Part shown: piece after piece, positions 5,423 through 12,635 of the stretch
How positions within the stretch are numbered: the stretch's first letter is position 1
Layout of the letters: each line of letters opens with the position of its first letter
Origin: Syntrophaceae bacterium UBA6255
Lineage (GTDB): Bacteria; Desulfobacterota; Syntrophia; Syntrophales; Smithellaceae
Length of the DNA stretch: 15,316 nucleotides
Assembly (NCBI GenBank): GCA_002441205.1
Contig: DJVN01000121.1
Location: 1 to 15,316 of the forward strand
Direction: 5' to 3'
Made by a program: the position numbers and the translations under genes
The notes under the pieces: model-generated
Told to the model about the DNA's origin: nothing
The model's input: the letters and a program-made list of their open reading frames with translations, nothing else
Database searches by the model: none

Positions 5423-7330
5423 TCACATCGAATGCCGGCAATTACCATGGCTTTCAGCAATTTCCAATATCTTACATATTCCCAATTCACATGCTTTTCG
5501 TGCGTCACGGCAGCCGAGTTCATTATTCCCCAGGGTTAAATAGACGGCCGCTCTGTTATTATAGGCATCGGCATAATCCGGTTTTAAACGAATGATTTTT
5601 TCATAGTCTTTGATGGCCAATTGATACTGGCCTGTTTTAGCGTATGTCATACCTCTGTTGAAATACGCAGGAATATAAACAGGATTAAGGCGAATTGTTT
5701 CGCTCAAGTCTTGCAAAGCATTTTGATATTGTTCTGCTAAAATATAAACAACTCCTCTGTTGTAATAGGCTTCGGTGTAATCGCGTTTCAGATGAATAGC
5801 CTTGCTGAGATCTTCTAAGGCTTGTTTTATTTCGTTAAGACCTGAATAAGCAGTACCGCGATTGTTGTAAGCATTGGCGTAAAGAGGATCAAGGCTGATG
5901 GCGTGATTATAATTTTTAATAGCCAATTCATACCGTCCTGTTTTCGTGTATGCATCTCCTATCATGTTGTAGGGGATGGCAGAATTTGGTTTTATGCGAA
6001 TAGCTTCCTGAAAATGATGAATAGCTTTCTCGTTTTTTCCTTCGTCAAGCAATGTTCTGGCAAGATTGCTGTGAGCCAGATCGTTGTTTTGCGTAACGCT
6101 TAAAGTATGATAAAAAAGACCTGAACTGTTTTTCCAGAAACCGCATTGATGCCAGGTTAAAATAGACAGGCAGATGAGAAAGAATATTGCTGCCGGGAAT
6201 AAGATCTTTTTACGCAGATTTTCACTTTTTGTAAGAAGCGGGATACCCCATGAAACCATCATGGCGATGCCTATAAAGGGTAGATAGGTATGACGATCTG
6301 CCCTTGCTTGTGCGCCCGCCTGGATCAGACCAATTAAGGGCATCATTGCGCCCATGTACCAAAACCAGCCAACAAATAAAAAAGGTGCTTTACGTAAGGA
6401 ATAAAGAACAACAATAGTAATTAAGGTAAGAATAACAAGCGCAATTAAAACTTTCCATAAAGCCAGGGACGTTTCATAAGGGTAAAATACTGCCAGATTA
6501 AACGGCCAGAAAATTTTTACAAGATAAGTTGCATAAGAAACAATCGCGTTGAAGATGCGCGTGACAATTGGTAATTCCTGTATAGAAGTCAGTCTGCCGC
6601 CTTTGTTCTGAGCCAAGAAGATAATTATACTGGCTACGATGGTTAATAAAATAAAAGGAATTTTTTCACATATCAACCGTTTCGCGGAATTAAATTTCGC
6701 ATCGTTTCTCTTGATCGTTTTCTGCCAGCGTTCCAACGGCCAGTAATCCAGGAGCATCAGAATAAAGGGCAAGGTGACCATCGTTTGTTTGGACATCAGC
6801 GCCAGCGTGAATAATGCCAGACACAAAAAATAGCCGGACTTTTTTAAATTCTCCGCATAAAGAGAGTACACATAAAGACAAGCCATACCGAAAAACATGC
6901 TCAGAACATCTTTTCGTTCTGCCGCCCAGGCCACTGATTCCACACGCAGGGGATGTAAAGCAAAAAAAGCGGCGGCAAAGGCCGCAGCCCAGACATTTTT
7001 TGTTGTCTTGTTCAAAAAAAGAAACAAAAGGATAACGGCGCCAATATGCAGGAAAAGACTGACAAGATGATGGTATGAGGCGTTCGCACCGAAGAGGCTC
7101 CAATCCGTTATATGTGATAGCCAGGTGAGCGGGTGCCAATAGCTGAAATGTGTTGTCGTAAATGCCCATTTGATGCTTTCCGGATTAATGCCGGATTGAA
7201 TATGATAGTTTTCGGTAATATACTGATCATCATCGCAGTTAATAAAATCGTTACCTACGATACGCCCGAAGGTAATGCAGGAAGAGACAATTAACAAGAC
7301 AAGAATTAAATAAAAAAGTTTTTTATTCAT
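5423..7330 (-). CDS. TMTC-like GT-C membrane protein with 6 TPRs (array paralog D)
   Basis: At 635 aa this is the longest paralog. It has an N-terminal signal-anchor-like helix (about 4-22), then Asp33-Asp34-Asp35 in the first outer loop and HPLRVESVAWAAERKD at 126-141, a divergent version of the family motif. A DYWPLERW motif and a block with ARADRHTYLPFIG follow. Six TPRs (consensus AYNNRGxxY..G.Y..AI.D...AI.L.P) are followed by a cap with Cys607, 614, 619 and 631 and four extra residues. The membrane half is the most diverged of the five, while the last TPRs and cap are close to those of paralog E. The ATG at 7328-7330 has AAGAA about 6 nt upstream. The TPRs should face the periplasm, as in TMTC proteins. 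Substrate and sugar donor are unknown. Confidence 0.8.
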   Translation of the reverse strand: MNKKLFYLILVLLIVSSCITFGRIVGNDFINCDDDQYITENYHIQSGINPESIKWAFTTTHFSYWHPLTWLSHITDWSLFGANASYHHLVSLFLHIGAVILLFLFLNKTTKNVWAAAFAAAFFALHPLRVESVAWAAERKDVLSMFFGMACLYVYSLYAENLKKSGYFLCLALFTLALMSKQTMVTLPFILMLLDYWPLERWQKTIKRNDAKFNSAKRLICEKIPFILLTIVASIIIFLAQNKGGRLTSIQELPIVTRIFNAIVSYATYLVKIFWPFNLAVFYPYETSLALWKVLIALVILTLITIVVLYSLRKAPFLFVGWFWYMGAMMPLIGLIQAGAQARADRHTYLPFIGIAMMVSWGIPLLTKSENLRKKILFPAAIFFLICLSILTWHQCGFWKNSSGLFYHTLSVTQNNDLAHSNLARTLLDEGKNEKAIHHFQEAIRIKPNSAIPYNMIGDAYTKTGRYELAIKNYNHAISLDPLYANAYNNRGTAYSGLNEIKQALEDLSKAIHLKRDYTEAYYNRGVVYILAEQYQNALQDLSETIRLNPVYIPAYFNRGMTYAKTGQYQLAIKDYEKIIRLKPDYADAYNNRAAVYLTLGNNELGCRDARKACELGICKILEIAESHGNCRHSM

Positions 7331-7395
7331 CGCATTTCTTAACGGACACAGTACTCCGATACAGTCAACGTTATTCGTCAGGGCAAAAAATCAAA

Positions 7396-9174
7396 TTAAT
7401 TGCAGAGCTTTCTGCTTTTTGCGCTGTTTAATGCCTTGCATTGTCCAAGTTCGCAGGCCTTTTTTGCGTCCGCACAACCGGATACGGTATTTCCCAGATT
7501 CAGATAAGATAACGCTCTGTTGTTCCAGGCGTGGACATGATTGGGCTTGAGGTGGATCACTACATTAAAGTCATTGATGGCTTGCTGGTATAAGCCGAGT
7601 TTATCCAGCGCAATACCCCTGTTGTTATAAACATTGGCATAATCAGGTTGCATGTAAATTGCTTTATTGAAATCATCAATGGCGAGTCGGTATTGTCCGG
7701 TTTTAGCATAAGATGTGCCCCGGTTGTAATATGCATCGACGTAATATGGAGCCAGGGCAATGGCTTTGTTAAAATCGGCAATTGCCAGGTCATGTTTGTC
7801 CAGTTCGGCGAAAGCTTTCCCTCTGTGGCCATAATTGATTGGAGCGGAAGGATCCATGCGTATCGCTTTATTATAATGATAAATGGCCTTATTAAAGTTG
7901 CCTTTTTCCGCCAGAGCCGTGGCGAGATTGGCATGTGCCACGTAATTTTCTGTTGTCACCTGTAAAGTATGAATGAAGAGATGAAGGCTGTCTTTCCAAT
8001 ATCCGCATTGCTGCCTGGCTATAACAGTAAGTAAAATAATGGCTGCTATGGATGCCGTGAATAAAATTTTCTTGTTTTTGATTAGATACGGAATTCCCCA
8101 TGCCAGCATGATTGCCAGACCGATAGAAGGCAGATAATGGTAACGATCAGCCATCGCGTCATTCCCAACCTGAACAAGCTTAATAACCGGGATAAGGGTT
8201 ATAGCGAACCATAACCAGCCGACAAAGAGATACGGCAGACGCTTTGCCATTGCAATAACGGCAATGCTGATCATAATAATCAACATTGACGCTCCCCAAA
8301 CCTGCCAGAGGGGGATATGATTGGTGAGAGGATAAAAAACAGCCATATCATGAGGCCAGAATGTTTTTTCCAGATAAGTGATAAAAGATACAGGAATGTT
8401 GGCAAGACGATCACCAAGAGAAAAATGTTTTCCGGCAAAAGGAGCGTTCGAAGGATAAAGATTTACGATAACAAGAGACAAAGACAAAACGGCAAATAGC
8501 AATTTTTCCCTGACCTGCCACCAAACCCAATTGGCCTTTTGGGACTGAAAACGTCTGAGCGGCCAGTAATCCAGCAGAATCATAACCACCGGCAGGGTGA
8601 TCACCATGGGCTTGCTCATCAACGCCAGGATAAAAGAAAAAAACACCAGCAGGTATCTTTTGATCATCGGCTTCTCGGTGTAATAGACATAAAAACATAA
8701 CGTCAGCATCCAGAAGAAAGCGCTTAAGACATCTTTTCGTTCGGATATCCAGGCGACCGATTCCACATGCAGAGGATGCAGGGCGAACAAAGCGGCGACG
8801 AAGGCACTGGGCCAGATTTGATTGGTCATGCGGTTAAAAAGCCAGAAGAGCAGCAGCGTGCTGAGGATATGGAGGATAAGGTTGGTGACATGATAACCGC
8901 TGGCGTTCAAGCCGTAAAGCTGATAATCGAACATGAAAGAAATCCAAACCAGCGGATTCCATAAACCGAAATATCTCGTGGTAAATGCCCAGCGTACATT
9001 TTCCAATTTTAATCCGGACTGTATATTAGTGTTTTGTGTTACATAAAAATTATCATCTAAATTGACAAAGTCATATTGAATGACCTGTCCATAAACAATC
9101 AGGGTGACGGCTATCAACGCGATATAAACGATTATCTTCTTTTTGCTTTCATTGATATTTGGTTTTTTAAACAT
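7396..9174 (-). CDS. TMTC-like GT-C membrane protein with 5 TPRs (array paralog C)
   Basis: This is a 592-aa protein with a helix at about 13-32, Asp40-Asp41 in the outer loop (FVNLDDNFYV), HPLHVESVAWISERKD at 133-148, DYWPLRRF and a MADRYHYLPSIG block. The membrane part ends in a QQCGYWKDS motif, followed by five TPRs and the cysteine cap (Cys567, 574, 579, 591). Its start (MFKKPNINE) supports moving the start of paralog A to a CTG. Part of its membrane-domain DNA (8756-8787) is identical over 32 bp to paralog A (13900-13931), showing recent duplication or gene conversion. The ATG at 9172-9174 has only a weak GGA upstream. It probably acts as a periplasm-facing lipid-linked-sugar-dependent glycosyltransferase, but no acceptor can be named. 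Confidence 0.8.
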   Translation of the reverse strand: MFKKPNINESKKKIIVYIALIAVTLIVYGQVIQYDFVNLDDNFYVTQNTNIQSGLKLENVRWAFTTRYFGLWNPLVWISFMFDYQLYGLNASGYHVTNLILHILSTLLLFWLFNRMTNQIWPSAFVAALFALHPLHVESVAWISERKDVLSAFFWMLTLCFYVYYTEKPMIKRYLLVFFSFILALMSKPMVITLPVVMILLDYWPLRRFQSQKANWVWWQVREKLLFAVLSLSLVIVNLYPSNAPFAGKHFSLGDRLANIPVSFITYLEKTFWPHDMAVFYPLTNHIPLWQVWGASMLIIMISIAVIAMAKRLPYLFVGWLWFAITLIPVIKLVQVGNDAMADRYHYLPSIGLAIMLAWGIPYLIKNKKILFTASIAAIILLTVIARQQCGYWKDSLHLFIHTLQVTTENYVAHANLATALAEKGNFNKAIYHYNKAIRMDPSAPINYGHRGKAFAELDKHDLAIADFNKAIALAPYYVDAYYNRGTSYAKTGQYRLAIDDFNKAIYMQPDYANVYNNRGIALDKLGLYQQAINDFNVVIHLKPNHVHAWNNRALSYLNLGNTVSGCADAKKACELGQCKALNSAKSRKLCN

Positions 9175-9187
9175 TGTCCGATTGTAT

Positions 9188-9207
9188 CGCCGGTTGAAAT
9201 GCCGGCG
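9188..9207. repeat. Hairpin upstream of paralog C
   Basis: CGCCGG at 9188-9193 and CCGGCG at 9202-9207 form a perfect 6-bp GC stem with an 8-nt loop, 13 bp upstream of the paralog C ATG. It falls between paralogs B and C in a 106-bp gap. It could affect the leader of paralog C or be a remnant of a dispersed repeat. Confidence 0.4.
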
Positions 9208-9229
9208 TGATTATTTTTTGATTTTCAGG

Positions 9230-9255
9230 AATATCTTTTTTTAAAATAAAGTCAA
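9230..9255 (-). promoter_or_regulatory. Upstream block of paralog C shared with paralog B
   Basis: These 26 bp match 10924-10949, upstream of paralog B, at 23 of 26 positions. On the coding strand the block starts TTGACTTTAT, like a -35 box, but no convincing -10 lies 16-18 bp downstream. The conservation shows that the duplicated unit carried its upstream region. A regulatory role is a guess. Confidence 0.3.
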
Positions 9256-9280
9256 GCATATCTAAAAAAGCTAAAATGAA

Positions 9281-10873
9281 TCAGCGGCACAAATCCTTGT
9301 CTTGAGCCCAGAGCAATGTTTTACAACTTCCCAGTTCGCAGGCTTTTTTTGCATCGTTACATCCTGATACAATGTCACCATGATTCAAGTGTAAATTTGC
9401 CCTGTTGGTGTAGATATCAGGATTATGGGGTTGCAAATGAATGGCCTTGTTAAAACCATCAAGGGCTGATTGTAACTGCCCCATTTTAGCATAAACAACT
9501 GCTCTGTTATTGAAAGCATCAGCTTGATCGGGTTTTATTTGGATGGCTTTGTTATAATAATAAACAGCTTCTTTGAAATCACTTTTTTCTGCCTTATAAG
9601 ATGCGAGATTGATGAGTGCGTGATAATTGTGACTGTTTACACGCAGAGCATGGCTGAAAACGGTTATGCTGTTTTTCCAGTATCCACATTGCTTCCAGGT
9701 TATAACTGAAAATATAATAAGTATCGCTCCAGCTCCTAAAAATAAAAACTTTTTGCGCAAACTTTTATTTTTGAATAGGCGTGGCACGCCCCAGGCCAGC
9801 ATGATGGAAAGTCCTATGGAAGGCAAGTAGGTAAAGCGATCAGCCATTGCATTACTGCCTACAGGGATAATTCCCATGACCGGTAAAAGAACCAGTACGT
9901 ACCAGAACCATCCGGCAAATAGATAAGGCAGACTTTCCCTTTTTAAAATTGTGGCAATGCTGATAAGAAGAATCAACGACACTGTCCCTAGTATCTGCCA
10001 AAAGGAAGCTTGAACTAAAAAAGGGTAGCAGACGGCGAGATCCTGAGGCCAGAATGTTTTTTCCAAATATATTACAAAAGAATAAAGAGCATTAATGATT
10101 CGGGATTCCAGAGGCAATGGCCAACCTTTAATGAGCAGTTTTGGCTGGATATGGATTGTTATCAATGAAAAAATTACCGATAAAATAACAAGAGGCCATT
10201 TTTCCTTGATCTGCCACAAAAACACATTGCCCTTTTGCGATTCAAACCGTTTGAGCGGCCAGTAATCCAGCAACATCATAATCAACGGCAACGTGATCAC
10301 CATGGGTTTGCTCAGCAATGCCAATACAAATGAGAAGAATACAAGGAGGTATCTTTTTGCGGATTGTTTTTCCGTATAGAAAACATACAGACATAAGGTC
10401 AGCACCCAGAAGAAAGCGCTCAACACGTCTTTTCGTTCGGATATCCAGGCCACCGATTCCACATGCAGGGGATGCAGGGCGAAGAAAGCGGCGATAAAAG
10501 CACTGGGCCAGACTTGATTGGTCATGCGGTGAAAGAGCCAGAACAATAACAAGGTGCTGAGGATATGAAAGATGATGTTGGTTACATGATAACCACCGGC
10601 GTTCAGACCGTAGAGCTGGTAATCGAGCATCAGAGAAAGCCAGGTCAGGGGATGCCAGAAATCCGCATAAGTCGTGCTGAAAGCCCAACGGAGGCCATCT
10701 ATGGAAAGTCCCGATTTGATATGAAGGTTTTCTGTAACATAAACATTGTCATCAAGATTGACAAAATCAAATTGATGCACCTGCCAGTAAACGGCAAAGG
10801 TTATTGCTGCTAAAATAATATAGATAATTAGCGTTTTTTTTCTTTCACTGATATTCAATTTATTCATCATCAT
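9281..10873 (-). CDS. TMTC-like GT-C membrane protein with 3 TPRs (array paralog B)
   Basis: At 530 aa this is the shortest paralog. Its features are a helix at about 14-32, Asp41-Asp42 in FVNLDDNVYV, HPLHVESVAWISERKD at 134-149, DYWPLKRF, a MADRFTYLPSIG block and KQCGYWKNS just before three TPRs. The cap has Cys505, 512, 517 and 529. Its short length is explained by the missing TPR units; the membrane part is full-length. Three ATG codons in a row occur at the start (10865-10873) with no good Shine-Dalgarno, so the exact start is uncertain by two codons. The gene directly upstream is the other GT-C glycosyltransferase (gap 127 bp), so an internal promoter is possible. Confidence 0.8.
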   Translation of the reverse strand: MMMNKLNISERKKTLIIYIILAAITFAVYWQVHQFDFVNLDDNVYVTENLHIKSGLSIDGLRWAFSTTYADFWHPLTWLSLMLDYQLYGLNAGGYHVTNIIFHILSTLLLFWLFHRMTNQVWPSAFIAAFFALHPLHVESVAWISERKDVLSAFFWVLTLCLYVFYTEKQSAKRYLLVFFSFVLALLSKPMVITLPLIMMLLDYWPLKRFESQKGNVFLWQIKEKWPLVILSVIFSLITIHIQPKLLIKGWPLPLESRIINALYSFVIYLEKTFWPQDLAVCYPFLVQASFWQILGTVSLILLISIATILKRESLPYLFAGWFWYVLVLLPVMGIIPVGSNAMADRFTYLPSIGLSIMLAWGVPRLFKNKSLRKKFLFLGAGAILIIFSVITWKQCGYWKNSITVFSHALRVNSHNYHALINLASYKAEKSDFKEAVYYYNKAIQIKPDQADAFNNRAVVYAKMGQLQSALDGFNKAIHLQPHNPDIYTNRANLHLNHGDIVSGCNDAKKACELGSCKTLLWAQDKDLCR

Positions 10874-10923
10874 ATGATATCATTGCAAATCTGAAGACGC
10901 TGATACTGTTTTTCATTTTGAGC

Positions 10924-10949
10924 AATATCTGTTTTTTAGATAAAGTCAA
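10924..10949 (-). promoter_or_regulatory. Upstream block of paralog B shared with paralog C
   Basis: This is the partner of 9230-9255, identical at 23 of 26 positions, with TTGACT on the coding strand 76 bp before the ATG. Promoter function is uncertain because the -10 is poor. The rest of the gap between this block and the stop of the upstream glycosyltransferase shows no clear feature. Confidence 0.3.
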
Positions 10950-11000
10950 ATGCAAGCTGTGTTGTACTCAATATTTTTTGAGCGATCATTCTTTTCATAG

Positions 11001-12584
11001 TCATTCCTGCTTATTTATATAAACGACCGGGTTCTGTGCGACCCCGTTCAGGCGTTTAAAATTATCACGAATGTATTGATCAATGATTGGGTGGGTGTTA
11101 CTAAAACGTAACTCGTCACGCCCATCCAGAGGGGAGTTGTCGATGATGGCAAGACTGGGATTAGCAGCTTTGATCCTTTGGATTTCAGCTTCCTGAAAAG
11201 CTTTGCTGCGAGGGCCTGTAGCGTAGATATCCCACATAGGGGATTTGCGTCCAATGACCGCATAAGCACTGGGACAGAACGGGGCGCAAATAAAGGTCCG
11301 GTCAGCGGGTATAAACTGTTTTTCAAGTTTGTTAAGAATTATTAAATGTTGCGCCGTTCTTAAAGGTATCTTGAGATTGTCTCCGCCTACTTTCATAGGA
11401 ATGCACTGATTGTTTGAACAACAATACCATCCGGGATGGAAGGGAAGCATAATAAATAAACTGACACTGCAAAGCAAAACGATACCGCTCCAAGCAATCT
11501 TTTTAGATTGATTGGTCAATATCGCAAAGATGCCGATGAGGACAGGAGAGATGCTTCTTGCGAGATGGGATAAATCGGCTCTTGAAAACGCATAGTGCGC
11601 ATAGGGAAGCGCTACAAGAATTGCAGCAGCCAGCACTGGGGAAACAGGATTTTTGTGCAACCGCTGACGGATTAACCAGACAATTCCTGCTATTCCGAAG
11701 AGTAATAAGGAAATGAAGGCAAAACCTATGGTTATACTTCTGAGTATTTCAATAATGGGCAGTTTTATGAATGGTACACGCCATGGCCATGGCACCGGTA
11801 AAGGAATATTTGTTGACTTAGCTTCTAAGAGGACTACCGGACGAATGATATCCCAGAATGCAGTCGCAAAGCCCGGAACAACCGCAAGAAATATGAGCAT
11901 CGGCAGATAACCGGTGAGGACACCCAGGAACCAGAATGAAAACGCTGTAACCAGATTGGGAGTATTCTCGCGTTGACGGAGTAAATAAAGCATAACGCTT
12001 ATGCTGCCGATAACACCGTAAAGGCCGTGATTTCGGCCGAAAACGGCAACAAGTCCGATGATAAGACCGGTTAGAAAATATCGATAGCGAGAAGGTTGTT
12101 CAATTAGAAAAGATAAGGAGGCGATCAGGATCATAGGAAGCGACACATCGAAAAGTTTGTGTGGATGGACCATCCATGCCACCAGAGAGATCATTGCCAG
12201 CATCCAGAAGGCAAGGCTTCGTTTTTTGAAATTACGAATGAGCACCAAAAAAATAATGCAGAATGCTATGGTTTGAAAAATTACGGCTGCAATACGCAAT
12301 GTAATAACACCATTATCGCCAGATAATTGCATTAAAGCAGCTGACCAGTAATAGCGTCCAATGTCGTATGAATCAAAATCACGAAATGGTACTTCTCCCG
12401 CCAATACCCTTTGCGTGCCATACCAGAGGAAACCTTCATCCGACATGCTGAATCCCTGGCGACCTTCCCAAAGAAAAAGTGTGATCATGACTGTGAGAAT
12501 CATCAGTAATATTAAAATAATCTGATGGGTTGTGTTTGAAAGATATTTGCTTTTTGTAGGAGATTGTTTGTTCATGGAATGCAT
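11001..12584 (-). CDS. GT-C-type membrane glycosyltransferase (PMT_2/ArnT/RgtA-like), no TPRs
   Basis: This 527-aa polytopic protein is unrelated in sequence to its five neighbours beyond the GT-C fold. A signal-anchor-like helix (about 21-39) precedes a first outer loop with Asp49-Glu50 in SMSDEGFLWYGTQRVLAGEVPFRDFD, the usual motif of dolichyl/undecaprenyl-phosphate-sugar-using PMT/ArnT/RgtA-type enzymes. Ten or so helices are followed, from about residue 385, by a soluble tail of about 140 aa with CCSNNQC and CAPFC cysteines, probably periplasmic. Such enzymes transfer a sugar from a polyprenyl phosphate to lipid or protein acceptors outside the membrane. The gene lies between paralogs A (51 bp upstream) and B, so it probably shares their pathway. 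Start: ATG at 12582-12584, or a second ATG three codons later; neither has a clear ribosome binding site. Confidence 0.7.
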   Translation of the reverse strand: MHSMNKQSPTKSKYLSNTTHQIILILLMILTVMITLFLWEGRQGFSMSDEGFLWYGTQRVLAGEVPFRDFDSYDIGRYYWSAALMQLSGDNGVITLRIAAVIFQTIAFCIIFLVLIRNFKKRSLAFWMLAMISLVAWMVHPHKLFDVSLPMILIASLSFLIEQPSRYRYFLTGLIIGLVAVFGRNHGLYGVIGSISVMLYLLRQRENTPNLVTAFSFWFLGVLTGYLPMLIFLAVVPGFATAFWDIIRPVVLLEAKSTNIPLPVPWPWRVPFIKLPIIEILRSITIGFAFISLLLFGIAGIVWLIRQRLHKNPVSPVLAAAILVALPYAHYAFSRADLSHLARSISPVLIGIFAILTNQSKKIAWSGIVLLCSVSLFIMLPFHPGWYCCSNNQCIPMKVGGDNLKIPLRTAQHLIILNKLEKQFIPADRTFICAPFCPSAYAVIGRKSPMWDIYATGPRSKAFQEAEIQRIKAANPSLAIIDNSPLDGRDELRFSNTHPIIDQYIRDNFKRLNGVAQNPVVYINKQE

Positions 12585-12635
12585 CGCTGATATTTTTTCA
12601 GTATAGTCAAATTTATCTAATTCATTTAAAACAAT

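Noticed and set aside
3708..6100. Periodic sequence resembling a repeat array or CRISPR
   Set aside because: The period is about 102 bp (34 codons) and in frame with TPR units; spacer-like unrelated sequences are missing and no cas genes are present.
8411..8698. Open frames in alternate frames inside the array (also 6690-7169, 10242-10688, 13690-14106)
   Set aside because: These similar-looking frames recur at the same place in several paralogs only because the underlying TMTC-like genes are homologous; the encoded sequences are Cys/Arg/His-rich shadows.
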